64,000 nucleotides of DNA, from the NCBI GenBank assembly GCA_024509875.1, contig JAMPIV010008062.1, positions 247,818 to 311,817 of the forward strand, written 5' to 3'. The notes under the pieces were generated by a model that was not told the origin of the DNA, made no database searches, and saw nothing but the letters and a program-made list of their open reading frames with translations. This DNA comes from Oreohelix idahoensis. Lineage: Eukaryota; Mollusca; Gastropoda; Stylommatophora; Oreohelicidae. Shown here in pieces: positions 32,070-44,100 of the stretch; the first letter of the stretch is position 1; the number at the start of each line of letters is the position of its first letter. A program made the position numbers and the translations under genes.

Positions 32070-32272
32070 GTTGCATCATTAATTTCATTATCATCATTTT
32101 CCTCACAAACCCTTACAGAGCATGGAGCCACAACTTTGCAGCTGGTTCCCTTGAAGGAAGCATGCACAAAGCATTTACATGCTCTTGCTGCGGTGTTGTC
32201 TGTGGCAACTTGTTTTACATGATGAGGTTGCACAAACTCATATTAGTCACCTTGTATGACAAGCCAGATGGT
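32070..32272 (-). mobile_element. GAT-tail repeat copy
   Basis: Minus-strand body with CATACAAGGTGACTAATATG at its start and an AAT/GAT-rich tail at 32085-32100. Confidence 0.6.
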
Positions 32273-32914
32273 ACAGTTGTCCTATTCTCTCTTTGTCCCT
32301 TCAGAGATACCCAGAAATTACATGGGGCCTTTTATGTTGCCTTTTATGTATGACATACAAAACTTCAAAATAATCTTCAGTGAGTTTATGATGATTTTAC
32401 TCATAAAGTGTGAGATATTTTCTTGTAAGTACCTGTGTACTGATTATTTTAAAACAATACCCATGGAAAAAAAATATGTATCCATTTTTGAGCCTGGGTA
32501 AAAGCTAAAAACTGCCTGGGAAAGAAAATGTCAACAATTTGAGCAATTTTTTCTATGGAAAAAAAAACCTGCATTATACTTCCAACACTGGTATCTCAAT
32601 GCTAAAGAGAGATGAAACATAAATGTTACCTTACCAGCAGTAGAACAAAAACAAAAGCTGATTTATTAAAAATAAATGCACAATAATATTTAAGTTCTGA
32701 CAAAGGACGAGAATTCTATGAAAGTATTAAAAAAAAAAAAAGGGTAAATCTCTTGAGTCCCAGTTAGAATAAAGTTCACATTTTCAAAATTTGGAAATAC
32801 TTAACAGATCATTCATTAGAAATACAATTAGAAAGCTTAGGCAATCAAACATTCAAAACATTTAACCAATCCCATACTGATAACATTCTGTAAGTCATAC
32901 ACTCAAAACTAGCA
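32273..32914. other. no gene seen (CFAP54 intron)
   Basis: AT-rich intron sequence. Nothing is recognised. Confidence 0.45.
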
Positions 32915-33175
32915 TCCAAATGGCTAAGCAGTTACAGTGCTTTCCTCTCGTGGCACAGTTACTGGGTTCCGGGAATGAAACTTAGGAGTCTCCAGTTCAT
33001 CTACCCAGCTGTTAATGGGCACCTGAATCTGTGCTGAGTTATGGAAGGTAAAGGCAGCAAGGAAGGGAACTCATAACAAATCTGGACCTAGTGTAAAGTC
33101 TCTAATACTTCCCTCCCCTACTGCACTGTCTGCTATTGGACTAAATATTTCTTTACCTTTACACTCAAAACACTC
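32915..33175 (+). mobile_element. old tRNA-headed SINE
   Basis: TGGCTAAGCAGTTACAGTGC and GGGTTCCGGGAATGAAAC stand in A-box and B-box positions. A body with CTGTTAATGGGCACCTG and AAATCTGGACCTAGTGTAAAG follows, and it ends TTTACCTTTAC. The body segment recurs, degraded, at about 47095-47205. Confidence 0.6.
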
Positions 33176-33234
33176 AGTCAGTCACAAAGTCAATCAATCA
33201 ATCAATACCATTTAGTTACCCAAGGAACGTAGGA

Positions 33235-33404
33235 CTTCAACAAACACATGCCAAGTCTTCCTGTCACGTGACATAAGCCTTCAACAAACACATGCCAAGT
33301 CTTCCTGTCATGTGACATAAGCCTTCAACAAACACATGCCAAGTCTTCCTGTCACATGACATAAGCCTTCAACAAACACATGCCAAGTCTTCCTGTCACG
33401 TGAC
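33235..33404. repeat. 44-bp minisatellite (LINE-C derived)
   Basis: About four units containing CAACAAACACATGCCAAGTC and TTCCTGTCACGTGACATAAG. Reversed, a unit reads through D-R-K-T-W-H-V-F-V-E-G-L, the extreme C-terminus of LINE-C. Confidence 0.75.
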
Positions 33405-33660
33405 ATCAGCTCAAGTTATTTCCATGTCTTCCTGTCACGTGACATCAGCTCAAGTTATTTCCATGTCTTCCTGTCACATGACATCAGCTCAAGTTCTTTC
33501 CATGTCTTCCTGTCACGTGACATCAGCTCAAGTTATTTCCATGTCTTCCTATCATGTGACATCAGCTCAAGTTCTTTCCATGTCTTCCAGTCACGTGACA
33601 TCAGCTCAAGTTATTTCCATGTCTTCCTATCATGTGACATCAGCTCAAGTTATTTTCATG
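33405..33660. repeat. 39-bp minisatellite (LINE-C derived)
   Basis: About six to seven units containing GTCACGTGACATCAGCTC and AAGTTATTTCCATGTCTTCCT. Because 39 is 13 codons it gives an artificial plus-strand frame (33400-33750). On the minus strand the unit reads K-T-W-K-x-L-E-L-M-S-x-D-R, matching the LINE-C protein segment at 29590-29640. Each intact unit has a CACGTG E-box. Confidence 0.8.
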
Positions 33661-33930
33661 TCTTCATCATCATTTTTCACTTCTGTCTCCAGTTCTCTTC
33701 TCCTTGTATTTTGTGGTCTTCCTCTGTCTCTCTTACCCTGGAGGTTCTAGAATAAGGACTGTCTTGTAATGCTATCAGTCAGGTATTCCAACGTGTGATT
33801 TTCCAGAGTCTAAATTTGCTTCCTTGTATTTTGTGGTCTTCTGGTCTCTCTTAGTCCTGGAGGTTTAGAGACTGTTCTTGTAATAATATCAGCAGGTTGT
33901 CCTAATTGAGTCGCAGAGTGATAATATCTA
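33661..33930 (-). mobile_element. LINE-C 3' fragment, partly duplicated
   Basis: The minus strand shows GRPQNTRRRELETEV-type coding, and a second diverged copy of the same block follows (TTGTATTTTGTGGTCTTC at 33704 and 33824). Confidence 0.6.
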
Positions 33931-33987
33931 ATTGCTGTGCTAATTTTGCATATAGTTTAAAAAATATATAATTTCATATTTTCTTAC

Positions 33988-34159
33988 CATTGTAAACAAG
34001 CCAACACAGGGACTCTTTTGGCAGAAGAACTTGAGTGATCAGCCGAAGGAAAGAAAGAATCTGGATACATCTCTCAACAGATGGAATGCTGTGAAGCTTC
34101 GGGTCATTCATTTTTACTATCTGATACATGCATATCCTTTTGCCCATGAGAGCCCGGGA
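33988..34159 (-). CDS. CFAP54: CFAP54 exon 4
   Basis: The exon has 57 codons + 1 nt and reads SRALMGKRICMYQIVKMNDP through VERCIQILSFLRLITQVLLP to LCWLVYN. The acceptor is GTATTTCTCAG|TCC and the donor ACAATG|GTAAGA, leaving phase 1. The block 'CLxILSFLRLI.QV.LP.E.LCW.V.NG' is one of the most characteristic parts of the family as I know it. Intron 3 (34160-39066) contains two LINE-B fragments and one SINE. Confidence 0.87.
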
Positions 34160-35288
34160 CTGAGAAATACATAACAACAATTCACTCATTAAAGTGCCAT
34201 ATAACAATAATACACTCACTAATAAAAACTATATAAAAATTCACTGACTTAAAAACTATATCTCAGGAGTCATTGTTTCTAATGTTTTCATTTGTTTCCT
34301 ATGTGGTTCTTTGGACAATATTCAATAGATATTTGATTGAAAGAATATAGTCTACTCTCTGTAAAACAAATCATGAATGGCAAGAAGCATAATAGGTGTT
34401 AAGGTCATGTATCATTGAAGAAAAAAACTGGCTACAGAAACAACGATTCTGGTAGAGTCAAGTTGGATGGAATTTGTCTGTTTCAGCAAGACACAACAAG
34501 AATTAATTAAATCTTTTTTTCTTTTCATAAACAAGATATGTAATAAGCAACTGCCAAAATTTGATGTTTAATCACACAGGGGACATGTGACTAAGCCTGA
34601 TCTCAGAAGGGGATATTTTAGGTAAAGCTGAACTGTGTATCCAGAAGAGATGTGAGGTTTTATGTGACAATTAACTGACAAAGTGCAGGACTTCACATGA
34701 AGCCCTGGCAATTGCTGACATCTTTTTAAAAATTCATTTCAAAAACTTAAATCTTACCAAAGAGGAATTTTCATTCAAGTGTAACTATTTTCTTCAAAGC
34801 ATGTTATCATTAAAGAACGTGCAAAGGAATTGCCTCTACTCATGTGTGAATTCCAGCTGCTCATGTGTGAATTCCAGGGGTCATTTAATAAGGCTCTGAA
34901 GCACATGCATGATGTGCATCCTGAAAACAGGCAACCTACACATTCTCAAGATACCCTGCCAAAACTCAGAGATCTATTAGCCGTACCAGAGCAGCCCAAC
35001 ACCATGATCCCACTGTGGTGCATGATAACCAAATATTACACATTAAGCTTGGGGGAATCACTCAACCCCGTGACTGGCTTTTGCCTGGTTCACTGCATGC
35101 ATGAAGATCCCACAGTGGATAGGTGACAGGTGAGGAAAGCTTGGAGGTAACTCTGCTGGACATCCAAAACCAACGCATAGTATTTATAGCCTTGCATATT
35201 CTGACAAAAGTCATATTCCTAATGGCAGAGAATGAACAGCATGCCGCCCCTTTTTCCCCTTGCTAGCTTAAAACCAGATGTGAGACCC
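34160..35288. other. no gene seen (CFAP54 intron)
   Basis: Contains a small tandem duplication of CTCATGTGTGAATTCCAG (34839-34875). The open frame at 34830-35126 has no recognisable domain. Confidence 0.45.
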
Positions 35289-35548
35289 TTTTTTTTTTTT
35301 TTTAACCAGCGGCACTTGGGCTTTCAGCCCTTTGGCCCAATGACATGTCATTGCGAGGCTGGGGAACCTGAGGACTTTCCTTCCAACCCGGTCAGGAGTT
35401 TCGCTCCTTCCCATCCACAGAGGGTTTATCACAGGAGCCGTTCAGGCTATTCAGTCAAATTTCCGGCCGTAAACATTTCTTCAAACGCTGACGCCCGGGT
35501 TTGAACCATGAACACCTGGTCGCCAGTACAACACCGAAGCCATTACAC
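35289..35548 (-). mobile_element. SINE-A copy (5' truncated)
   Basis: The minus strand runs from within the tRNA-like head (GTGTAATGGCTTCGG, B box GGTTCAAACCC) to a poly-A tail (T run 35289-35303). The body matches 48885-49186 closely. The first dozen bases of the head are missing. Confidence 0.8.
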
Positions 35549-36739
35549 TTTAAATGCATGTTGAACCAGGATAAAATACCTGGGAAAGAAACTAAAACTC
35601 ATTACACCAACTCAATAAGTTGCAGAATAGCAGAAAAACCACAGCATAACCTTATATCTACCATAGCTAATGCCAAGGACAACAACTTGGCATTGGCTAA
35701 AAGAGTCACAAGTACAGCAGCACTCATTAAACAACAATAACAACAACAACAACAATCTCCTTAAAGAATGACTTGATATAAAACCTCTACATTAGCTTCC
35801 ACTACCAAAGGGTCACTTAGAAAATTACTATTTCTCCTGAAAAGAGTTAAAAATGAATACTGCTATCATTATCACCCCCCATTTCCCTCATTCCTTTTTT
35901 TTCACAACCTTATTGCTGGTGAAGGTCAATATACCTGTAACATCACTTTTTTTTAAAAAAAAAAAAACCTCTCTTCGTTTATACACAGGTCTGTGTGATA
36001 AACATTACTGCAATAATCTTGTGTAAATTTCAGCTGCTTTTGACTTTGTTTCACCAAAATAACTGATAATTATTTATTGTTGCTCAAAGTCAGATGGTAC
36101 ATGCTCAACTCTCCTTAATCACTTTCTACAACATACCTAATAGGTTACTGAGTTACTATTCTTTGCTCTTCTGTCATGTCCTGATAATGTACGAGCACAT
36201 TTCTATCATATTATTTCTTGGTGTAGAAGTAAAGCCTAATAAACAGATTTAGTAGAGACTTGGAATGAAAATACAACATAATGCAAAACTTAAGTACATG
36301 CAAACATGTGATGTAGTATCATAAAATCATTACTTTCTTAGGTTTTTCAACTATTTTGACTGGTAAAACAAGACAGGTCAGTCTATAACTTCTGTCTTTA
36401 TAAAAAATGTATTAAAATCTTACAGTTGGTGAAAAATTATGCTTGTTTGAACAGATAAAGTCTGGAATCTCAAACTCTGAGAAAAGGAATTGTTAAGAAC
36501 AATACTTTACTTATTTTGTAGGGGTCAACACTTCCACAAACATTCTTAATAATTTTGAATTTTTATTAAGAATTCAAATATAAAAAAGATTCAAGATTTT
36601 TATCATGAGGTCACCTACAGAATAGTCCACACTTTTCAGAATCAAAAGACAGTGGGATATTTTCAATTATAAAAATGTTTTTCATGACTTATGTTAAAGC
36701 AGAAAACATATTAAGGGCTAAAACAATATTACGGGATCA
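35549..36739. other. no gene seen (CFAP54 intron)
   Basis: A CAA repeat at about 35730-35757 and several T and A runs. No coding signal. Confidence 0.45.
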
Positions 36740-37770
36740 CAATATGGTATACTGTATACTTTACGTGTAGTGTTGGGCAGAGCAACCTAACCTTTGAGGT
36801 GAAGACAGGAGTACGACAGGGATGCCCCTTATCAACCACTCTATTTTTAACAGTCATAGACTGGGTGATGCGCCAGAATACAGAGGGCAGTCCAAGAGGA
36901 ATAAGATGGACTACATTTTCTACATTGGAAGATCTGGAATATGCAGATGACATTGCACTACTTGCACATTCCCATCAACACATCCAGGAAAAAACGGATA
37001 GACTTAATAAGTTTAGCCAGCAGGTGGGCTTGAACATCAATTTAAAGAAGTCAGAGGTCATGACGCTCAATGTGAGCAACCCTGAGCCCATATCAGTAAG
37101 GAATCAGCAACTGGTACAGACAGACACCTTCACATACCTAGGATGCATAGTAACACCAGACGGCGGGGCAGGCAAAGACATCAACATCAGAATGAATAAG
37201 GCAAGAACAGCCTTTTATAGCCTAAACAACATCTGGAAGTCCTCTCAATACAGCACAAGCACAAAATTAAGATTATATCAGAGCTGTGTGCTTTCTGTGC
37301 TTCTCTATGGTGCAGAATGCTGGAGAGTTACAGAGAAGGAAATGTCGAAATTGTCCTCTTTTCACACAACATGCCTAAGAAAAATTCTCCGAATCTTTTG
37401 GCTGAATACCATCACCAACCAAGATCTGCTTGCTCGGAGCAAGCAAGAGGACATGCACACCATCATAGCTGGCAGACGCTGGAGCTGGGTTGGCCATGTC
37501 CTCAGAAGAGACCCCGATGCCATCACAAGAACAGCTATGCTTTGGACCCCTGAAGGAAAACGAAAGAGAGGCTGACCAAAAACAACCTGGCGGAGGACTG
37601 TGGAGGCTGAGATGCAAAGAATGAACCAGAGTTGGGGCACTGTACGAAGGATGGCCGTCGACCGGCAAAGTGGAATCAATTTGTTGTTGCCCTACAAGAC
37701 GCCACTAGGCGTAATGGCCACTGACTGCTTTGACGATCGGCGGCTAAGGATCAAAGAAGAAGAACAATAT
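36740..37770 (+). mobile_element. LINE-B reverse transcriptase fragment, copy 2
   Basis: Longer than copy 1. It includes VKTGVRQGCPLSTTLFLTVI, LEYADDIALLAH, TYLGCIVTPDGG, AECWRVTEKEM and RRWSWVGHVLRRDPDA. A stop follows KRKRG at about 37575 and the frame then continues. It ends with ACGCCACTAGGCGTAATGG and (GAA)n, the family's 3' tail. It is 5' truncated and antisense to CFAP54. Confidence 0.82.
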
Positions 37771-38117
37771 GGTACTTAAAATGTAGAACTGATAAATAAT
37801 GTGTTAAGAAAAGATGATGGAAATAGATTCACACTGAAAAAGTCATTCACTAACATTAAAAGACAAGCCTTTGTCTGTATCTCCCAAAATACATCCCAGA
37901 ATATATTAAAAAGATGTAGATTTCAACAGAGGGGGTTAAGAAAATGTGAGGTAAGAATCAAAAGTATGAGAATGCATGGAAACTAATGAGAGCTGTGTGT
38001 AACTCTGGAGCTTGAAGAGATCTGACTTTCAAAGACCTGTGCATCACAGCAAAGTGAACCAACAAGTAAAGAGGAAGATGAGAACCTGACAAAGCATCAC
38101 ATATAAACATTATTTTT

Positions 38118-38358
38118 TTTAGTGCTTGTACTATGGACTCCAGAAGGAAAGTGAAAGAGAGGCCGGCCAAAAGCTACCTTGTGGAGAACTGTGGAAGCAA
38201 AAATGCAGAGCATGAACCAGAGCTGAGCACCAAATGAAGGATTGCTGCTGAGAGAAAAGTGAAGACATTTTGTTGTTGCCCTACAAGATGCCACCAGGCG
38301 TGATGGCCACTGATTGCTTTGTCAGTCAGCGGCCAAGGAGAAAAGAAGAAGGCTAAAT
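38118..38358 (+). mobile_element. LINE-B 3' tail fragment
   Basis: TGGACTCCAGAAGGAAAGTG through GCCACCAGGCGTGATGGCC to AGAAGAAGG, a diverged copy of the last 240 bases of LINE-B. Confidence 0.75.
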
Positions 38359-39066
38359 AAGCAGACAATTCAAAAGAAACAAAGCCAAGTTATTGAAACA
38401 TTAAAGAATCCTCTCATATTCTCACCTACTGTGGTGCCAGATAGCATAGGAAATCATGTCCCCTTATAACCGCTTGACCTGGTTTTGACTATGAGTTCTG
38501 TTTGTGACAGGGGTGGACAGACAGTAATCTGTGCCACCAAGCAATAAGAGATTATTTACTTAACAGTTGATTAAGATATATGGAGGCTGGGGGAAGAGTG
38601 CCTCCCTACTGCTGCCAGACCTCATGTACTGCCCAATTACTAAGTTCACCTCTGGTTGATGATTTATTCCCATGCCAAGTGTCAATTCATTAACTATTTT
38701 CTCTCCCTATCCTCCTCTATCCTCTGTTTTCTCAAATTCTCCTGCTGTCATCCCCCATTCCAATTAACTCGCAAGAACATGTCCCATAAATCCCATCCAT
38801 TCTCCCCCCATACTCATAACATTTCTGACTCACTTCCCCTGCATCCCTGTCAGAAACCACATCCCAGCAGCCACCAGTAAGTTTTGCATGTGCCCACTCT
38901 TCATCCATGTTTCACTTCTACAAAAGGATACTGGTTCAATGCAGCACTAAGGAACATTCTCCCCCCTCCAAACCACATTTACTGACAATGATCCATTGCA
39001 TGAAACAAACCAATATTCCTCAATTGCAAACAAGTTCTTCCTTCCCCCATCCCCCATTTTTCTCAC
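38359..39066. other. no gene seen (CFAP54 intron)
   Basis: Pyrimidine-rich plus-strand sequence up to exon 3. Nothing is recognised. Confidence 0.45.
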
Positions 39067-39210
39067 CACCAGTCCAACATTCTCTGCTTGAAATCCATTT
39101 GGATAGAAAGTTGTCTGAAAAGTTTTAGCATCAGAAATATCCTCCACATTGATGTCTCCGTAAGTCTGCAGATATCGCTCATAGCAATGCCAGAGAGCCA
39201 CTTTGTATTC
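39067..39210 (-). CDS. CFAP54: CFAP54 exon 3
   Basis: The exon has 48 codons, phase 0 at both ends, and starts EYKVALWHCYERYLQTYGD. The acceptor is TTTTTTTCTCAG|GAATAC and the donor CTGGTG|GTGAGA; a donor three bases earlier is also possible and would drop one valine. The 'LWHCYERYLQ.YG..' helix and the 'F.PNGF.AENVGL' tail match the family. The reading frame stays open past the donor, so the splice choice rests on the join to SRALMGKR in the next exon. Confidence 0.85.
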
Positions 39211-39285
39211 CTGAGAAAAAAAAACAATTATTTGTTTCTTCTTACTACCAGGTTCAGTCTTTAATTTCTTCCTAATTAAAATCTA

Positions 39286-39399
39286 AAGGTGATGCTGACC
39301 ACATCACCTCTAGTGGTCCATGTGGTCAACAAAAATATGGGTCAAACACCATATTCCCAATATGCCTCAATGGGCATGTAACGGGATCCTTTACCTTTA
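39286..39399 (+). mobile_element. SINE-B, 5' truncated, with 15-bp target duplication
   Basis: Only the last 110 bases remain, from GGTGATGCTGACCACATC to the TTTACCTTTA tail. CCTAATTAAAATCTA flanks it exactly (39271-39285 and 39400-39414). It lies in the 392-bp intron between CFAP54 exons 2 and 3 and makes up a third of it. Confidence 0.85.
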
Positions 39400-39602
39400 C
39401 CTAATTAAAATCTACTAATTGTGAAGTTACAAGTTACAGACGAGATACCATTTTTTAACACAGAAAATACAATAACTAAACAAAATGTGTTACCTGTGAA
39501 ATAATTCAATGTATATTGACATTTACTCTCAGTATTAAATTTACAATTTTTTTAAAAATATGTCTGTCAATTTTCAAACAGGTATAAAGGTGTAATTATT
39601 AC

Positions 39603-39708
39603 CTTTACTGATACCAGAAAGTCCCCAACTTCCAGAAGCTTTTCCTGATAGTATAAAGGTGGGAGACAGGGTTGATATTTGTTCCATAGCTTGAATAATG
39701 TGTTGGCC
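39603..39708 (-). CDS. CFAP54: CFAP54 exon 2
   Basis: The exon has 1 + 35 codons and reads ANTLFKLWNKYQPCLPPLYY and onward to GDFLVSVK. The acceptor is ...CTATTTCCAG|GG and the donor GTAAAG|GTAATA. The first G completes the split codon from exon 1, and the exon ends in phase 0. The 'KLWNKY.P.LP..YY.EKLL..GD.L' pattern is the conserved N-terminal block I associate with CFAP54. Intron 1 (39709-46703) is about 7 kb and carries the second RTE-like LINE copy, two SINEs and a MITE-like palindrome. Confidence 0.85.
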
Positions 39709-39894
39709 CTGGAAATAGCAATTCGTATTGTTAGACCAATGAGGAAAATGCTGCATCCTGTTTTACAATGCATAGGTTTGCAAAAACTTTACTTTTCTAT
39801 TTGACTGAAGTACAGTAACATATATTTGATCATTCTACCTCGTAGAATATCCACTACAGTGACAATGCAAATTATGCTGGCCTTGCCAACATTA

Positions 39895-40120
39895 CCCCAC
39901 AGAAGATAGTAATAACCCTGAAGATATTTTCTACGAACAACTGACAGATGGCAAACGAGCGACCATAGCTGAGATTCAGAGATGTGTGCAAGAGAGACAT
40001 GAAGGTGTTAGATGTAAAACCAGCATCCTGGGAGGACAAAGCTACTGATCGCTCCAAGTGGAGATGCTCCCTGCAGCATCAGACTGAGCAAAAAGAGGCT
40101 CCTACAACAAGCAGAAGAAG
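39895..40120 (+). mobile_element. LINE-G 3' coding fragment
   Basis: An open frame reads LRFRDVCKRDMKVLDVKPAS followed by WEDKATDRSKWRCSL. The 'VCKRDMK.L......WE..A.DRSKWR' tail is common in one group of mollusc and cnidarian LINE proteins. Upstream PEDIFYEQLTDGKR fits the same protein in another frame. No other part of the element is present. Confidence 0.5.
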
Positions 40121-40357
40121 AAAAAACTATTTAATTTACAAATAGAAAGACGCTGGATGCTGTCATGTATAAGATTTTATATGTTCACATGGGGAACTAT
40201 TCAAGCTTGTATATTATTGTATTTCCAGTATTGAAAAAAAAACAGTTATCAGAATGAATTATTTATAAATCAAAAAAGGATGGATGTAGGGTTGCTCTTT
40301 CAAAGTGTGGGGTGGGGAAATCTGCCATTGATTCTTATCATGGGAAAATGACATTTG

Positions 40358-40505
40358 AAAGACATAAGATACTTTGATATAGCTAAGAAAGACATAAGAT
40401 ACTTTGATATAGCTAAGAAAGACATGATACATAGATATGAATATGACAAACAACTGATATGGTTATATGGTTAGAAAAGACGTTAGATACTTGGATATAG
40501 CTGAC
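40358..40505. repeat. 30-bp tandem repeat
   Basis: GAAAGACATAAGATACTTTG plus ATATAGCTAA occurs twice perfectly and then in two degraded forms. Confidence 0.65.
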
Positions 40506-40685
40506 GAGGACAGCAGTGGTATACTATGCGGGTGTGGGGTGGGGTGGGGGTCTGCCCTAGTTCACAGCCTGGGGGGGTGGGGGGGGGGGCGGGGGCGCCA
40601 TCAGACACTAATATGACAATACTGTAATTTTTAAATATCTACTTGCAAGCATAATACATTTTTCTGTGTTTATTTATGGGAGTGG

Positions 40686-40953
40686 GAGCCGCGGTAGCAT
40701 AGTGGTTAGTGCACTGGCTTCCTAGCTCAGTGGTCTATGGGTCGATCCCCAGATGAGGTGGGATTTTTTTAGGCCACAAACGGCTCCTGGGTCAACCCAG
40801 CCCCAAATGGGTACCAGAGGAACTCAGGGAAGGTTCAGGCGGCCGGCGTGATGCTGACCACATCACCCCTAGTGTGCCGACGGTCAAGAAAATATGGGCC
40901 TAACACCATATTCCCAATATGCCTCAATGGGCGTGTAACGGGATCCTTTACCT
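40686..40953 (+). mobile_element. SINE-B, full length, with target duplication
   Basis: It starts with a tRNA-like head (GGTAGCATAGTGGTTAGTGC; B box GGGTCGATCCCC), then a GC-rich body and a TTTACC tail. TTTATGGGAGTGG (40673-40685) and TTTATGGGGGTGG (40954-40966) flank it with one mismatch. Confidence 0.85.
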
Positions 40954-41104
40954 TTTATGGGGGTGGCAAAGGTAGAGATCCGCCCAGGGTGCCAAATACT
41001 TCAAATATACACCTGAAGGAGTTGTCCAGTTCTATCATTACATAATTCTGACTGTGCAGTGGCTTCCAAGATTTGACACTCTCCCTTTAAGACGCGTCCC
41101 TTCC

Positions 41105-44100
41105 TTACTTACTTAGTCATTCCCTTTCTACCGTGAGGTGTAGAGGTTTGGAAGAGAGAGCGCCAGACTATCCTATCGGCTGTCTTCCTCCTGGCCTGGT
41201 TCTATTCTAGTCCTCGGTCCTTCAAAGATTGTCTAATGTTGTCCTTCCAGCGGACTCTGGGTCGTCCTGGGGGTCTGGATCCCTGGCTCTTTGTTTCCCA
41301 TGCTTGTCGTGGTAGCCAATCTTCTCCCATTCTGCAGACATGGCCAAACCATCTTAGTTGGGACTGTTCTACTTGGGTCTGCAGGGGGTGAGATTTTAGG
41401 CCTTGACGTATCGTCTGGTTGCATACCATGTCTCTTCTTGTTACTTCAACCACCTTCCTCAGATACCTCATTTCTGAGGTTTGGATCTGGCTTTTGTGGG
41501 TTGTAGTCATTGCCCATGACTCGCATCCATATGTCAAGACTGGGACATAGGTGGAGTGGTATACAGCCATCTTCGTTTTCTTACCAACCTCTCTCTTGCT
41601 GAGGAATCCTCGATTTATGGCCTGAAAAAGTCTCCCAGCTGCTGCTTTTTGAGTGGCCAACTCTTCTTTGATGCCTCCCTTTCGGTCTATAATAGCTCCA
41701 AGATATTTAAAGTGGTCGACCTGCTCCAGGACCTGTTCTTCCAGCTTAATCTGATGTCTTCTTTCTTCAAGTGATATCACCATGGATTTTGTTTTAGAGC
41801 TGCTTATGACCATCCCTCTCTTCTCCAGTCTTCCTTCCAGACTTGCAGTTTGGATTGGAGATGTGCCTCTGATTTAGCAATCAGGGCAACATCATCAGCA
41901 AATGCCAGCTCTGAAATACATACCTGTCTCATCTTCCAGTACCCCATTGAATACTTTCTTGTTCTCTCCTAACATGCCTTGATAACATCGTCCATGAGGA
42001 GTATGAAAAGATAAGGTGACAGGATATCACCTTGTCTTACACCAGTGGTGGTCCTGAACTCTTCTAACTTATGATTTGCCGTCATCACATAATTTCTGCA
42101 AGACTTGTAGAAGCTCTGTATAGCATGAATCAGAGGTGCTGGAATGTTCTTCCTTGCCAAACAGTCACAAAGTTTGCTCCAGGTGACCTTGTCAAACGCC
42201 TTTTCCAGATCTATGAAACAAAGATGGATCTCCCTCTTATACTCAAGAGCCTTTTCACTCAGCTGTCTGAGTGTGAAGAGTACTTCGGTTTGCTCAGAAT
42301 CCGCACTGGATCTCATCCAATTGTGACACAGCTAGGCGTCGGAGTCTCTGCTCTAGGATTCTAGAGTAGATTTTACCAGGGACACTGAGAAGGGATATGC
42401 CTCTGTGGTTTCCACATTGTCGATTGTCACCATTTTTGAAAATTGGTGTTATGATGGCAATCTCCCAATCCTTTGGTATGGTCTTGTTGCACCACGCTGC
42501 CTGTAGGACCCTTAAGAGTAATAGGTCACCTGATGCTCCCATATACTTAACCATTTCTGGTGTTATACCATCATGCCCTGCTGCTTTGCCCATCTTGATT
42601 TTCTCCAGTGCTGTCTTCAGTTCTTCCATCTTTATGTCATCTTCATCACCATTGGTTTCCTCTTCTGTTCTAGTGGTTATCATTTCTGATGCTTGACCTT
42701 GCTCACCATCAAGGAGTTCTGAGAAATATTATTTCCATCTTTCCATTACTTCCTTCGGGGCAGTAAGCAATTTGCCTTGCTTGTCCTTTATAAATTTGAG
42801 AGGGCATTGTTTTTCCTTCCTCATGTTCTTTAGGGTCTTATAACAATTTCTGGTTTTCTTGCGCATCTTTTTCTAGCTTTTCTCCAAATTCTTCCCAGGA
42901 CTATATTTTTGCTGCTAGCACCTTGTTCTTTGCTTCTGTTCTAAGTATCACATATTCTCTATATTTCTCTATTTGTCCTGCTGTGTTTTTAACTCCTAAG
43001 TATTGTTTCCATGCCATTTTCTTCTCTCTTATTTTCTCTTTGACTTCCTCTGTCCACCAAGGTGTCCTCTTTCTCTGGTTCCCAAGTCGGACTTCACCGC
43101 ATGCTTCTGCAGCAGCTGTCTTTATGATATCCTTGAATTTATTCCAGAGGGTTTCCAAGTCATCAGGTCTTTCTTCTGTGTTGCTCACTGCTGTAGCAAT
43201 AAGCCCCTGATATCTGGTCTTAATTTCTGGCTCTCTCAGCTTGTAGGTCCTAATGCTCATTTCTCCTGCTCGTTTACTTGGTTTCTTGCGTGATGTTGGG
43301 CAGTTCCTAGGCTGAGCAACTCTTTCAGTTGTTCGTTTGATTGTTAGCAGGTAGTGATCACTTCCAATCTCTGGCCCCCTCCAGACTCTTGCATCTCGGA
43401 CATATCTGAATGAGCTTCTCCGAACAATGGCATAGTCGATCACTGACTTCTCATTCTTGGTTGGTTCACATCTAGTGTATGCATGTATGCGCTTATGGGG
43501 GAACTTTGTGTTTGTAATGATCAGATTCTGCTCACTGCAGAATCTAAGGAGTCGCTTTCCATTGTCATTGAGAGTATCTTCTCCATATCTTCCGATAACT
43601 CTACCCCATCTAGCATGGTCATTTCCAACTCTGGCATTGAAATCTGCGAGCATGATAATTTCATCTAGGCAGTCATCCACTGTCCTTTGAAGCAGCTCGA
43701 AGAATTCCTCCTTGACCTCTGCTCTCTCATCCTCATTTGGCCCATACACTATGACCAGGCTGACTATGGTTTCTCCTTCTTTTAGTTTTACAACCATAAT
43801 GCGCTCCAAGACAAAGTTCCATTCCTTGATACTATCTTTCTGGTTTTTGGCCACAATGCAACCCATGCCCACTTTAGCTCTTTCAGAAGTGGGTACACGT
43901 TATAGCCAGGATTTCTAATTTTGCTTTCCTCATCTCTTCCACCAGCTCCTCTTCTTTCCCATTTCTACTTCTTGTGTTCCAAGTTCCATACATCGTAGTC
44001 CGTTCCAGTTCGTCACCTTTAGAATCAGTCCGGTTTTCTCTCTTGTAGTTCGAGTAATCATGTTTAAAGGCAAACAGGTGATTGGCCTGTTGTGCCTCTG

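Noticed and set aside
33400..33750. 116-codon repetitive protein (MTSAQVISMSSCH repeats)
   Set aside because: The 39-bp unit is a multiple of three, so the frame stays open by chance. The meaningful reading is the LINE protein on the other strand.
40686..40770. tRNA gene
   Set aside because: Same reasoning: head of SINE-B, present in several copies with flanking duplications.
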